A stretch of DNA of 64,000 nt, taken from contig CM032815.1 of assembly GCA_019155185.1 (NCBI GenBank), positions 3,667,001 to 3,731,000 of the forward strand. The letters run 5' to 3'. Positions 49,013 to 61,180 of this stretch are shown here, piece by piece (within the stretch, counting starts at the first letter, position 1; each line of letters begins with the position of its first letter). The notes under the pieces were generated by a model. It saw only the letters and a program-made list of their open reading frames with translations. It had not been told where the DNA came from and did not search any database. Origin of the DNA: Beaufortia kweichowensis (taxonomy: Eukaryota; Chordata; Actinopteri; Cypriniformes; Gastromyzontidae). The position numbers and the translations under genes were made by a program.

Positions 49013-50380
49013 ACATATGATTATTAGAAAAAAGCCCCTAACCCTAATGTTACTGGGAGCAGCAAATTATACTAAAATGTACAAATTTGTATAAATTAGC
49101 CACCTCATAAAACACGTATTATTTAAAATACGCATAAATTCCCATTAGATTGTGTTGGGTGAGCGCATGTGCATCAGCAAAGTGTGTTATGGTGCTCATG
49201 CAGGCAAAATGGGTTTAAATAGAGAATATTTCCAGGTGAAGTACCCCATCTTTCTCCCTCTTCTCATCATTTCGGTCTTCTGTCTACTCTACTGTTAATA
49301 AAAAGAAAAGAAAGACTTATTCATTTCTTTGAGGTGTTGAGCAGCTGTAATTAAATCAGTCACTGAACATGTAGAATGATGGTCTATTTGCGCTGATGGT
49401 GAAATTCTGCATCTTCTGTTTTCTCTCAGTCACACTCTTTACCCTTCACAGTAGCTTGATATCTTGCTCTATTCACCCATCCAGTTCTCTAAACGAGAGT
49501 TATGACAGACTGCTGTGACCTTCTTTAACTTTCAAGCCACTGCTGTCTTTTGACAAGAAAGACTGGGAAGAAAAAAGACTTTTCGTATTGTCGCCGTGAA
49601 TCCCGAAACCAACCGAATCAAGACTGTTCCAAAGATGAAGTGCCACTGTTTGACATTCCTATACGGCCGTACCTGAGAGTAGGACTGCATGCTGTATTTA
49701 AACAGAACCCTGTGGCTTTTTCAAACTTCACACTTTCAAGTTTGTGGAAACACAAGAGTGGGAGTTCATACGACTAAGAATCAATCTTGAATTTCCACAT
49801 CATAGAAGCCCTCGGGGTTCCAGAGACAAAACTGTGTGTCTAAGCAGCGGTGTTGAAGCGAAGTTTTACATGTGCTCTTTTAATCAGCAAGGACTCCAGG
49901 AGAGAGACCTCGCTTGCTCCCCCTGATTCATTTTGATTATACATTAATAATGCAGTAATCAAAAACTGGAGGAGCCCTTTGTGTGCAGCCGTTTGGTCCT
50001 GAATGTGTCTTTGACTAACATTACCTGCATTAAAAGTGTGATATTATCATGGCGAACAATCTGTATAATCAAAGTATTTATGCATACAGTGCTGCATGTT
50101 ATGTACTGTTGATTCATTTCTGCATGTTTTGGTTTTTGATTACTTTTGTAAGTGTGTTATTAGGTAGACTGTGCATATTTATTGTGTGTTTGCACTACTA
50201 AAGCATCAAAAACAGCAAAAATATGATGCGTGGGCCGGTAAAACCTACACTTGATCAGCTGTAATCAGTAACTTTTGCCTCTTTTTTGTGTTGGAAAATT
50301 AAAATTGTATGTACTTATCTTTATGTGAGTTGATAAGTTATAAGCTTACCATTGCAAATTAGGCTAAAGTAAAAATTTAT
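49013..50380. other. Intronic non-coding stretch
   Basis: 49035-49165 contains CCCTAACCCTAATGTTAC and AATACGCATAAATTCCCATTAGATT, phrases of carp-type repeats. 49390-49920 is complex, repeat-free sequence with short frames on the plus strand only (60-75 codons) and no recognisable domain. Confidence 0.35.
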
Positions 50381-50430
50381 TTTTTTTAATGTACTTGCTC
50401 AATAACTGATTTTTGTTTATTTATAGTCAC
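50381..50430 (+). repeat. Unnamed dispersed repeat (family C), fragment
   Basis: GTACTTGCTCAATAACTGATTTTTG matches 18380-18404 at all but a few positions. Confidence 0.45.
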
Positions 50431-51284
50431 TATGTGATTAAATGCACATAAAACTGGTCGATGGTAGTTTTGAAAATGCTAGATAAAATACAACAAAACT
50501 AGCGAGCATTTGTTTAACATCGCTGTTAAATCATTGTTAAAGTTGTGTGGCATATGGACCTGCACTGACAACAGATGATTTGGAAATCTTCTAGTCTCTC
50601 ACTGAGCCATCCCTACAGGATTCATATTAATAAATCTAATTCTGATCTTCAATGACAGTGACACGCTCTTCATAAACATCACATTAAATCTCTCTTTACC
50701 TATAACATGGCTTGTTAGCTTACAGTATAAATATATTGAGTTTCATTACTTTAATACGGTTTAGTCAGTCAAAATTCCTCCTGCACAATGCAAGACACAA
50801 TACCTCACGGAGCCGAAGCGTTCTGTCTAAGTAGCTTTATAGGTGAGATTCATTCTGAAGAGGGGTAGTTGCTTTATATATTATTGAATATGATTTTGAG
50901 GAATCTTGACAGGTATGGTTCGCTTCGTTGAGTTGTTACAGTGTAGGTTGTGCATTCAGTAGGTGTAGGACAGCGTTCTTCGTCCGGTCTCTGTCTGCGC
51001 TTGAATCCTCTGTACGTTTTATAATTCAGAGGCAATCTGAGCTCAATCGAATGTGATTTGCAGTATTCAAAGCCATTTGAAGTTTAGCAGTGAGACCTCT
51101 GCAGCTTCGGTAGCGCTGTGTATTTTTTCTGGCAGGTTTCTCAAGGGTTTGTTGAAGTTGCTAGGGTGGTTTTTAAATAACATTATTGAATTTATGGTTA
51201 TTTGTGAAAGTTCAGGAGGAGCAACACATTTTTAGAGTTTGCTTTTAAGGTTTATTTTGTGTTTATTTGTGGTTTGCCACATTT
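50431..51284. other. Intronic non-coding stretch
   Basis: 50780-51130 is moderately complex (CACGGAGCCGAAGCG, CTTCGTCCGGTCTC), otherwise AT-rich. Nothing else recognised. Confidence 0.3.
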
Positions 51285-52030
51285 TGTAGAACATCCTCAC
51301 AAATACTGAGGACATTTAAAGTGGTCCTACAGTATTTAAAAAGGCTCATGAATCAACCAAATCACATTTTGCAAGTCTTAACAATTTAATCAGTCATTAG
51401 TCAGTTATTAGTCAACAGGTTTGTGGTGGGGTTGGATTTAGGGGCAAAGTACAGCAATTATCATGATTTTAGTATGAAAACGATCATGTTCATAACAGTC
51501 TTCACTAACGTAACTTAAATGTGTGTGAATGTGATGGGTGTACGGGTTTGGCAATATTTTGTCCAGGCCACATTTTTTAACATTTTCTCACAATTATTTG
51601 TAAAAATTCTGTAAGGCCTTTGATTTAAACAGGTATTGAAACAGTTGAAGTCTGTAATATGTCCTCTGTGTAAGTATGTGTGCCCACTTTCTACCAAAAA
51701 ATGTTGGAGATTTGTACCAAAAAATCCAATAACAAATTCCCATTGGGAAGATCCTCATTTGTAAAAGATTTGTAAAAATTTTTATTATGTTTTATAATTT
51801 ATAATGTTTTAATATATTTTCAGAGTCTGGATAAGGTTATATCAATAACTAGTTGATGTCCTCATTTTAATAGATTAGAATAGAAGTAAATGGGTGTGTT
51901 TGTGTGTGATACCAATGAGGAAAATTGTTGTTTATTGTTAATTCTTGTAAGTGTAAAAATGCAGAAAGGTTTGTGTGAGGGTTAGGTTTAGGGGTAGGGT
52001 GAGGATTGTGTGTGTACAGTGTGCATAAGA
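51285..52030. repeat. Region of carp-type low-complexity repeats (GGTTTAGGGG type)
   Basis: GGGTTGGATTTAGGGGCAAAG at 51429-51449 and GGGTTAGGTTTAGGGGTAGGG at 51979-51999 (in part) are the G-rich phrase of a repeat abundant in cyprinids, here twice with AAATCC/TTCCCATTGGGAA and TGATACCAATGAGGA segments around it. Boundaries are approximate. Confidence 0.5.
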
Positions 52031-52594
52031 GACAGCAGATCAGTTGGTCTAGTGTTATATGCATGACCTACTTATAGTTTTGAAATCCAATTAGCTCTCA
52101 CTAATGATCTAGACTTAGTCCTGTGTGGACACCACATATCTGCAATATAAGACATGCCTGGGTGAGAAAACCCGGCGTGATGAATGCGAGAACTCTGCCT
52201 GCATTAATTAAAATCAAAACATGATGAAAGGGATGAGTAAATTACCCATCAGTTTTAAATATTGCACAGGGGTGGGCTGTCTCTTGACCCATAAGACATT
52301 ATGACACACTCATAAAGCTTAAATATAGCATATGGCATATGGAATGACATCAAAATAGCTGAAGAGAAGAATGCAATACTATAAGGTAATTACCAATATG
52401 CATGTTTAAGTTACTAAATGTACCTATAAAAGTGCTTATGAATTTATTGTTTGATTGTAAAATGCAGTATGTAAAATGCCATGAGTGTTGTGGCCTAGAA
52501 GGTAATACATAAATTCAGGTCACTTCAGATGAAACCATCCCTCGACACCCCTTATCATTTCTTATCTCTTCTGCACTGTTCTTGTACCCAAAGA
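52031..52594. other. Intronic non-coding stretch
   Basis: Plain sequence; CAGTTGGTCTAGTGTTATATGCA at 52038-52060 (in part) faintly resembles a tRNA A-box region but nothing supports it further. Confidence 0.3.
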
Positions 52595-52676
52595 CAAATA
52601 AAAATAAATGAATATGCTTCTTGGAGGCACTATCAGAGTACATGAAAGAAGTGCATATTCATTTATTTTTAGTTGT
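52595..52676. repeat. Strong AT-rich hairpin, about 80 nt
   Basis: The left arm contains TAAAAATAAATGAATATGC (52600-52618) and the right arm its exact complement, GCATATTCATTTATTTTTA (52652-52670). The stem continues inward (TTCTT/AAGAA with two extra bases on the right) to a 23-base loop. It could be a short palindromic transposon end pair or a pre-miRNA-like fold. Confidence 0.85.
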
Positions 52677-53963
52677 TTTTTATATTTTTATATTGGTAAA
52701 GGATATAAGAATTTCGCACAAAGTTGGCTCACTCCAAAACCACATCTTCCAAGAACAAGCACTTACTTTATGACACCACAGTAGTTTCAGAATCTCTGTT
52801 ATCTCTTTTCAGCATTAAAACACATTATACAGCAGACATAACTGTATCAAAACAAAACATCAGATGACTTCTATTCAAACAGAAGAATGAATGACTAATT
52901 ATTTAGTATTATAAAGCGTTACGTTGCTTTTTTATTTTGCCTGTTTCGAGTTGTAATTGCTCCGACATCAGTCGAAAACAGATCAACACCTCTGTACCAC
53001 ATCTTGCCAGCAGTGTGTTGCTTTTAAACGGTTCCACAGCCGATTAACAACCGTACGTGTGTGTTTGTGAGTCTGATAGGTTGTTATGCGCTTAATTGGA
53101 AGTGTTAAAGGGCAGCAGTTCAAACAGAGCATCACAATGGCAGGCACAGGATTTAGCCGCGTCCCTCGTGCCCTTTCTGTCACTGTTGATTGTACGCTGG
53201 TTAATGGGGGAAATCCGGGCACGCATGTGCAACCTTCTGTGCCGTAATGTTGGCCAGTTTGTGGATTGGTTCATCAGCTGTTCGGCCTGTCATTACAAGA
53301 CAAATAAGAAGCACTTAAACGGCATTGGCTTCTATTACAGGCACTTAACCACTGGGAATAAATAGCAGTATATTTCATTTTGATTTTCTGCTGCTTCATG
53401 GGTCTCCTTCTCTCGCTTCATCGGCACGGTGGCAGCCGATTTGCTTTCGTCTGTGACTGGAGGCACTTAGTGCCAGTCCAGCCGGAGTCACGTGTAGGTC
53501 TAAGATCAAACCCTGTTACATGTGGCATCCCGGCGCTCACCAGAGACCAGGGCCGGAAGGACATAAGATGTTCTATATTTGCCTAACACGACAAGGAATG
53601 TGTTTGTGTCTGTGCCAAGAGCGAAATCATCTAAGGCTAAAACAGGCTCCTGCTGGGGGAGATTGATTGTTACTGCTGTATGAAATTGTGATGTATGCAC
53701 TCCTATATCTGATGTTGCCATATGAAAATGTCTCCAACGCTATCGCACGCCCCACAAAAGTGTGTCTTTCGTTTTAAGCCTGGAGTGTCTGTAATATGGC
53801 TGAATCAAATATCAGAGAGTTTCAGATTTGCTTTATAATGAAAACCTTGAATTTGTTGCCACTCACTGAAGTAGTTCTATCTGACAGGACCATGAGAGGT
53901 ACTTAGTTTAGAAATGTTGTTGGAATTATTATGAGGTGGTTTGAAAGCTGTGCAAAAATTGTG
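52677..53963. other. Intronic non-coding stretch; complex blocks 52.98-53.37 and 53.39-53.73 kb
   Basis: Both blocks are repeat-free and GC-richer (CGCGTCCCTCGTGCCC, GTGCCGTAATGTTGGCC; CGGCACGGTGGCAGCC, CATCCCGGCGCTCACC). Overlapping frames of 60-89 codons occur on both strands. Candidate conserved elements. Confidence 0.35.
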
Positions 53964-54176
53964 AGGGATAGTACACCCAGAAGTAAAAATTGTGTCGGCA
54001 TTTATTCACCCTCATGTCATTTAAAATGTGTGTATGACATTTTGTCTTTTTGTGGAGCACAAAGGCTATTTTGAGAAATTTTTCTCCATACTATGAAAGT
54101 CAAAGGGGGGCTTATGTTGTTTGGTTACCAACAATTGTGTTCTGCAGATATTTTTTGTGTGAATTATCCCTTTAAC
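53964..54176 (+). repeat. Cyprinid fold-back repeat (family A), copy 3
   Basis: TAGTACACCCAGAAGTAAAAATTG, CATTTATTCACCCTCATGTCATT, GACATTTTGTC, TTGTGGAGCACAAA, GGTTACCAACAATTGTGTTCTGCAGA and GAATTATCCCTTTAA give both ends and the middle in consensus order. Confidence 0.85.
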
Positions 54177-54452
54177 TCATGAAAAACATCTCAATGTTTT
54201 TCTGTGTTGCTTAACAAATAGTTCATGTGATGTGTTGATCTAGAAATTAATATTTGCTCCAAAAATAGTCTACGTGATGTATGTTGGAGTGTGTTTCAAA
54301 GTCAAAACTGAATTGTAAACATTATAGTCCTATGGATAAAATAATTTTTAAATTTTTAAAATGCATACTTATGCTGCCCAAATTTGACTTGTATTTTATT
54401 GGATAATGTTAATAGTAGGATAGAATAGTAGGATATATCATTTTTTTACAGA
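54177..54452. other. Short AT-rich spacer
   Basis: Nothing specific; a small AATAGTAGGATA direct repeat at 54410-54435. Confidence 0.3.
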
Positions 54453-54474
54453 TTTTTTTTTTTTTTTTTTTTTT
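54453..54474. repeat. Poly(T) tract of 22 bases
   Basis: Uninterrupted T run. No retroposed sequence could be recognised next to it. Confidence 0.95.
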
Positions 54475-57400
54475 AATATACAGGTTTTTGTTTATTTTGC
54501 TCGAATATTAGAGTCATTCTGCATGGCATTTGACACTAAGCCACCATTAATTTCTGATATGTCAGGACCTACAATAAAAGCAAACCCAATTAAACCCCGC
54601 TATTGCTAAAAAAGCAAAACATTGCTTTGAGATTATTAATAAACAGATGTTCTTTATTTTTGTTCAGTCACTGTGCTTTTAATTTGTGTGACCGCCATTC
54701 ATTAATGTCATATTTTCTCTAAACAACTCTGTGATAAAGTTCAGGCTCAGATCAGTGGCCGCTTGTTTAAAAAGCCTGCTGTGGACGCTTATCTCCTTTC
54801 AGCCTTTTATGGTCAGCGGGACCTTATCGTATGAACAGGCCAATGTGTCTGTCTTTTTTAATTTCAAGCTTATTAGCAGAGGTTGAAATGAAGAGTGGAA
54901 ATGAAAGGGCAGATTTAGACTCTCACTCATGATTCTGTGTGAAATTACCACAGGAAACAGCAGCAGGTTCCTCATTTGCATGCAGATCATCGGTTTTGTT
55001 TACATGTTTGTGTTTACCCTTTGAAATCTGTTAATCGCTCATCATGGCTTGATGACACTCGAGGGTGGAGGGTTTTTGCCCAAAACATGCCTGCGTTACA
55101 TACAGTAGGAACAGGACGAGGGACTTTTGTTGTTAAACAGCTGTGAGGTGACAAAATGAGACGGCTGTGGTGCATTGTGGGATTGCCGGGTGAATCAACA
55201 CGCCATTCATTCACTGATGATGCTTCAGGAACAATTCACAAAACGTCTTAATTTTGTGATTGCTGCATTTTTTGGCATTTTTAACAGAAACAGCTTTTTT
55301 GATCAATTTCGATATTTGAATGTACTATTGAAAATTTATTTTACACGTTTTGAATAAGTCATGATCCTGCATTTACTGCCCATGAGATAGATATAAACCA
55401 TAAATATTATAATGAAGTGAATAAACAGTAGTGTTTATGTATGTCTTTGTCTCTTTCCTTCCTAAACTCTTGAACCGTGACAGTCTGTGCAACTGAGTCA
55501 AAACATACATGAACCCCTGTGAGGCAACAAAAAAAGACAATACATTTGTTGGCATGATACATGGTCCTTTAGACACATGGGAACTGATCTTTAAAGTGCT
55601 TTCTCTCACTTAACACATTTTCGCGCAGATGTTTTGGGAGTTGACGAAAGCGTCTTGATCAATGTTCTCCCTCTAGCGCTCTTCAGGAGTTTGAATAATC
55701 ACACTCGTGTAGAAATAAAAAGCTCTACCGCCCTAGATTTCCCTGATGGAGAGTTATGCAAATGATAAAGATCACAGTCTCATGCCTCTTCTTTGCTAGA
55801 GCCGTACCAATGCAATAAAATAAAGATTTTGAAGAAGAGATGTGTAATGATTGGTCATTCAGATTTAGCAAACTTTTGGAAAAGATTAAACTCAACTGAA
55901 ACAACACTGATGTTATTACTGACCTATTTTTTAAAGTTTGGTATATTGTGTCCGCTGTAAAGATTTTACATGACACCAAACACACTTATTTTTATGACTA
56001 TATTTTTTCATGACAGATGACTTGTTTGTGTTGTTCTCTTTGTGATCTTCTATGTTGTTTTGACATTTTCTTTGCTTTCTTGTGTACTTTAGATGTCGTG
56101 ATTCAGGCTGACTGAACATACTCTGAGCAGTGATGCGTGATGTACAGTGAGATAAAGCCTCGTCTCTGTGGTCATTCTTTGGCTGTCAGAAAACATGCTT
56201 GCTGCTTTTTAAACTATTGCAATAAATGTGTAGCAATTGTTGTTAGCTGTTTTTAAGTAATCAATTAAAATGAGACAGAATTGGGTATAACAAGTGTGCT
56301 GCTTGCAGTGACAATTCACCAGCATTCATGATGTATAGAATTACATGCATCTCTCAATTAGCAGCTACACATAATTCTTACTTTATACAAATATGATCAC
56401 GTAACAAAAAGATGCACAGTTTCCTACATTATGATGACAATTTAATCTGTCCTCATGTTTAAAGTGTAACCAGAATCTACATACAAGATTAAAATTAACT
56501 TTTGTTAAACTACCAACAGAGGGCATCACTTCCATTGTTGTCCACAATCTGAAAAAAACTGCATCCTCTATATTCAAACTTCACCGAGACTGTTACGCAG
56601 ATCATTATCCAACTCATTTCAAAAGCTCATTTGAGTCTTTTAATCCCTCTACACTTTTCTGCATGCACCCATAGCAAATTTAGAGTACCGTATGCTTTTG
56701 CAACCACTAAATATAATAATCTGCATCTTCTTAAAGTACAGACAGAGCTGGCTGAAATGAAGTAGACTTGAGCACTCAAGAATTGTAAATTATCTTATTT
56801 CTACTGCCTATTATATACTCTCTTTATAACCCTACAGCCTCCATATTTCTCATTTTGTGCACTCCCCTGACCACAGTTTAACCAGAGCTCTGCTGAAGGA
56901 GGATTTCATCATTTGGTTCCCCAGGGAACATATCGAGAGCCTTCAGGCTTATACATTAGTTTAGGCGTGACCAGATTCCCACCCCTCCATCTTAAGGGTC
57001 GGAAAACACATTGAATTTTGTAATTGATAGCTCACACTTTTGTGTTGTTATATTATGTGTAATAGCTCTAAAGGAACTGGAAATAAAGTGTACTGGGGTC
57101 CACAAAGGCCGTGCGTATAGCAAAAGCTATACTGGCTACTCATTGCTGATTTCTCTGCAAATTAGTAACAAGATTGACAATAAGTGCAAGAGCTTTCCCC
57201 CTCAATGCATTAGTCTTTTTTTCTCTAATGGCTCTTGTGGTCTAATCTTTCTGTGCAGTCCAATTTCTATCCCCAAGCCCAAAAGATTCAACACATGAAT
57301 TGTTTGGCCTCAGATCTCACAGGCAATATTTCACAGCTGGTGCTCTACAGGTGCGCGTGGCTGGCGCTCTTTGATTCAAAGTCTGCACTTCAGCAGCCAC

Positions 57401-58010
57401 TGGCACGTTTGCAAAAGGAGAAAGACCAACAAACTGATGCCCGAAACACAGGCACACTGCAGATGCCTGGACTAAACTGCAGAGAATATAGTTTTGTGCA
57501 GTGAAACGTCCTCGCACCACTGTCAGACTCCATACGGGGGTGTATCCTCGCGTCCTGGATGCTTATTTTTCACCGACATCTTAAGTTGCCCCCGGTCTCT
57601 TGACATTTGAATTGTAAAAATCGACTTCCTTCCGTATTTGTCATTTTACATTTCAAAAGTGTCTGTTTACCAGCAAAGCCGGCGGCTTTGTTTTCACCCC
57701 GGTTGAAATCAATAACGTTCATCAAACGAGGCCGAAGGGCAAAATATGAATGGAGAATCCCATTTTATTGATTGCCAGTGAATAATTTTAGCTGGTTATA
57801 GAGTTTGCAGTAAACAGTGACTGGTTCTACACAAGGGTAAGATGGGGGTGGAGTATAAGAGAGAGATAGCAGATGGAGGGTGGGGGGTGATAAAATACGA
57901 GTGGGCAGCCGAACGCTTGTAACAATGGAGGAATGAGGGTGTTTCTGTCACTAGTGTGATAGAAGTGTTTCGGATGGGTCTCCTACACCGTTTGATTCAA
58001 GCAGAAGGGG
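54475..58010. other. Intronic non-coding stretch; complex blocks 54.69-55.23 and 57.34-57.98 kb
   Basis: 57340-57980 is the most GC-rich part of the intron (GGTGCGCGTGGCTGGCGC in part, TTGCCCCCGGTCTC, AAGCCGGCGGCTTTG palindrome at about 57676-57690) and borders the duplicated element. 54690-55230 is another repeat-free block. 55240-56330 is AT-rich. Frames up to 95 codons show no domain. Confidence 0.35.
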
Positions 58011-58355
58011 ACAAATATACACATTATGATCGCACTTTACTGTTCAATTCACTATTTAATTGGACCATATGGCAAATAGAAACAGTCGTTTGATTGAGAC
58101 ACTCTCTTCTCTTTTATCAGCACATGCTGATTTAAGTGGAAAAAAGGATTACCTTCTTTAATAAATTGTTGTTGTGCTTCGCTGTCAGGGGCTTTAATTG
58201 TGACTTGTAATGTTAATTACAAACTCAGATTTTTTTGGCAAATTAAAACCTGCATAAAATCATTGTAAGGGCCATAAAGGTCACATGCTCAGTTGTTCAT
58301 TACAGAGAAACGTTTTACATTTAATATTATTATTGACTGACACCTTTATCTACTG
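58011..58355 (+). repeat. Local duplication, copy A (candidate regulatory element)
   Basis: Aligns with 58770-59095 through a series of blocks: the TGTTCAATTCACT region, an exact 21-base block (58056-58076, core GGACCATATGGCAAA), an exact 14-base block AACAGTCGTTTGAT (58081), CACATGCTG, GGATTACCTTC..TTTAATAAA, AAATTAAAACCTGCATAAAAT, AAAGGTCAC and GTTCATTACA. Between these blocks the copies differ freely. Confidence 0.8.
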
Positions 58356-58623
58356 AAGGAAAACTATTTTAATTGTAATTTTTATTTTTTATTATTAAAG
58401 AATCATACGTATTAAAATTCAGTGCTTTTGAGTTGGTCTGTAAATTAAAATCAGCTTTATGGTTTATTTTAAGGTTTTTATTTGAAGATGATGTTTAGTT
58501 GGCTTATTGGATGGCTTATTGAGGTGTTGTTTTATCTCCTTAAACTCCTTAAAATCTCCTTAAACTAATTTATAAAAAATTTAGAGTATTTTTTCATATA
58601 TATATATAGATATAGATATAGAT

Positions 58624-58658
<35 letters not shown>

Positions 58659-58769
58659 TTTGATATAGATATTTAGTTATATTTATTAAGTTAGAAATAT
58701 TACTATAAAATTATTAAGTTTATCCAGATTAAGAGTGAATTCAGGTATTAGTGTTGGGCTGCTTTTGAT
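58356..58769. other. AT-rich spacer between the duplicated elements
   Basis: Contains the direct repeat ATCTCCTTAAACT (58531-58568) and the GATA microsatellite described separately. Confidence 0.5.
58596..58659. repeat. (TA)n(GATATA)n(GATA)n compound microsatellite
   Basis: Runs from TATATATATA through GATATA units to about eight GATA units. Confidence 0.95.
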
Positions 58770-59095
58770 CCACACAATCATGATCTCACTGTATTGTTCA
58801 ATCCACTGGTTAATTGGACCATATGGCAAACTGAAACAACTAACAGTCGTTTGATAGACACCCTCCTTTTTGTTAACACATGCTGTTTTTGCATGTTTGG
58901 TGTTAAGTGTGGAAAGGATTGTTCAATGAAATGGTTTAATAAAGCATGCATGTAATTTTCCTAACAAATCAAAACTCCCATAAAATGACCTTAAAGGTGC
59001 TGAATTCACCTCCCCAGTAGGTTCATTACACTAAATATCAGAGATTCTTTCACTGGTCTTTGAATATTACCATTAACCGACAGTGTTATCTATGG
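58770..59095 (+). repeat. Local duplication, copy B (candidate regulatory element)
   Basis: Carries the same ordered blocks as copy A: TGTTCAATCCACT, the exact 21-base block (58810-58830), AACAGTCGTTTGAT (58842-58855), ACACATGCTG, GGAAAGGATT, GTTTAATAAAG, CAAATCAAAACTCCCATAAAAT, TTAAAGGTG and GTTCATTACA. It has a 7-base insertion between the two exact blocks. Confidence 0.8.
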
Positions 59096-59999
59096 CCCTG
59101 CATTAATGTAAGAGGCTTATGGTAAAATGAGACAGGAAATATCAGGCAGATGTTTATCTTCTACGAGATTCGTTTTCCATTAAATGCTAATTATGATGGA
59201 TCCGAGGGTTGCCGTAACCCCCTTACGTCCCGGACCCCTATCTATTAGGAAGTAATCTCTCTCACTGTTTGGATTGTACTTAAAAAAAGTTATGCCTGAA
59301 ACTGCAGTCAGAAGTTTAATGCACGAGTAAAATAGGAGCTCCGCTCTTCATATTTTAACAGGAATGGCAATTACATTTGTGAATGAGGCTGCATTTTTTA
59401 TATCCATTCCCTACACCCTTATAATCCTGCTTAAACTCTGCACAAGCAATTATGCCACAGTCCACTGCTTCCCCTTTAATGCCTCTTTCATCTGTCTGCA
59501 CCAACTTTCCATCATATTTGCCTGATTAAAAGATGGAGGGGTGAAAGAAATTATGAAGAGGTCGGGAACAAATGAAGTTACCCCAAAAGAACTAGAATAG
59601 TGCGAGATTCTTATTGTGGAGAAACTAAACTAGTGATTTATAATTGTGGTGACGTATGTTTGACATTGATGTATATTATTAGAGATGGGTCGATTAAAAA
59701 AGTTGACAACGTATATTTTTGTGCATTACATGTTTAAAAGTTTTCATTTTCTTTTAAAGCACAGCTGTTTTAGTTAAACACATTCAGACTTTGGCTGTGT
59801 AATAATGTCTTGCACAATGTCATGCGCTTTTTTCAAGTTTCTCACTATGAGCATATTTAAGACCTATTTTTTTTTATTAAAAATAGTCCTGCTTTCAAGA
59901 CCGTATTCTGTACAAGAACATATCCTATAAAAACGTCGTGCAATCAGGGCAAGTCGTAGTCCTGTAGGTGTACAAGACGACGGTTTTTTAGATGTTAGA
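59096..59999. other. Intronic non-coding stretch; complex block 59.1-59.3 kb
   Basis: 59130-59300 includes GGATCCGAGGGTTGCCGTAACCCCC and ACGTCCCGGACCCC (in part), unlike its AT-rich surroundings. The rest is AT-rich with nothing recognised. Confidence 0.3.
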
Positions 60000-60370
60000 T
60001 AAAATAATGCTTTTTTACGCTTTTAATTAACAGCATTTTTATCAAATTTGTATTCATTGTTTGTTTATGTTTATTGTTATGAAAATTTGTCAAATATTTC
60101 ATCTTGAGACTCGATATTTAATCTTAAGTGACCGCTCCGTCAATATATAGTTTGATTAGATTAAAATTCAACTGTGAAATATTCAAGTAAATAGTGAAAT
60201 AACCTCATAAAATGGTTTGGATTACCATAAGATTGTATTACTATGAGATTGTTTTGCACACGTCTAGTCTTAATATTACATCGCATCCATGCCCTCCAGT
60301 GGCCGCCGGTCATGTTATTGTTCTGTTATCGGCCCTGACCTCTTGTCTTGACCTCTGTTAGGTCACCTCT
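60000..60370 (+). repeat. Dispersed repeat family B, copy 6 (long)
   Basis: GTCAATATATAGTTTGATTAGATTAAAATTCAA (in part), TTCAAGTAAATAGTGAAATA and TGTTATTGTTCTGTTATCGGCCCTGACCTCTTGT (in part) follow the order of copy 3 at 31.55-32.04 kb. Confidence 0.65.
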
Positions 60371-61082
60371 CAGTGCACTGCTGTGTTACAGGAGGTTATG
60401 CTCTCGGCATTAGCTTAAAAAGCGGATCACATGGATCACACAGAACTCTCTTTATACTCAGTTGATTGCATAATGACCGTGGGTCGTTTGATTTTGCTCT
60501 CCTGTGTACGTATGACCTTTAAATGAGTTTCCCTGTGCGGGATATAATATAACCATCACTTATTCCAGACAGGCAAGGGAGCCCATGACGAGAGGGTCGT
60601 ACATCATAACTGTCTGAGCCGGTATTAGAGCAGAGAAAGTAATTGTCCTAAAGTGCTGTTTCTTCTGTAGTTTTGAATGACAAGCTAACATTAGCGTGTC
60701 AAAGATTTATATTGTCAAAAGTTTCCTACAAAAACTTTTTTTGAATTTTGGATGAACTTTTATTGGATTTGTGAAAGTGTATTGCGATGTAGTTGATTGT
60801 AATTGTAAAGGCTGAAATATATGAACTTTATGTACAATACAAAATACACTTTCCTACTCTTTCTCAAAATAAAGTTGTAAGGGAAGCCTGTTTTTGGTAT
60901 AAGAAAAACATGCATAGCTATAAAAAACATGTTTTAGAAACAGATTGTAGTTACAATAGTTTTGGTGCTAAAAATTGCTTTCAGATGTGATATTCAGTTT
61001 TACTAAAGTCATATTGACGTTGAAACGGCCTTTAGGTCGACACGTGTTATGAAATCTGTCAGGAATATGTTTAGGTAATAAA
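60371..61082. other. Intronic non-coding stretch
   Basis: 60400-60650 is complex (CATTAGCTTAAAAAGCGG, CCATGACGAGAGGGTCG); the remainder is AT-rich. Nothing coding recognised. Confidence 0.3.
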
Positions 61083-61180
61083 TCAAGTCATCTTTATTTA
61101 TATAGTACTTTATATAATATAAAGTAATAAACAGCAAAGTAACAAGAAATTATGCAAATTTCAAAGCACTGCAGTTATGT
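61083..61180 (+). repeat. Cyprinid 'CTTTATTTATATAG' repeat fragment
   Basis: TCAAGTCATCTTTATTTATATAGTACTTTATA and TTTCAAAGCACTGCA echo the common fish phrase cAAGTCAcCTTTATTTcTATAGcgCTTTAtAcA..TCAAAGCAgCttcA. Confidence 0.6.
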
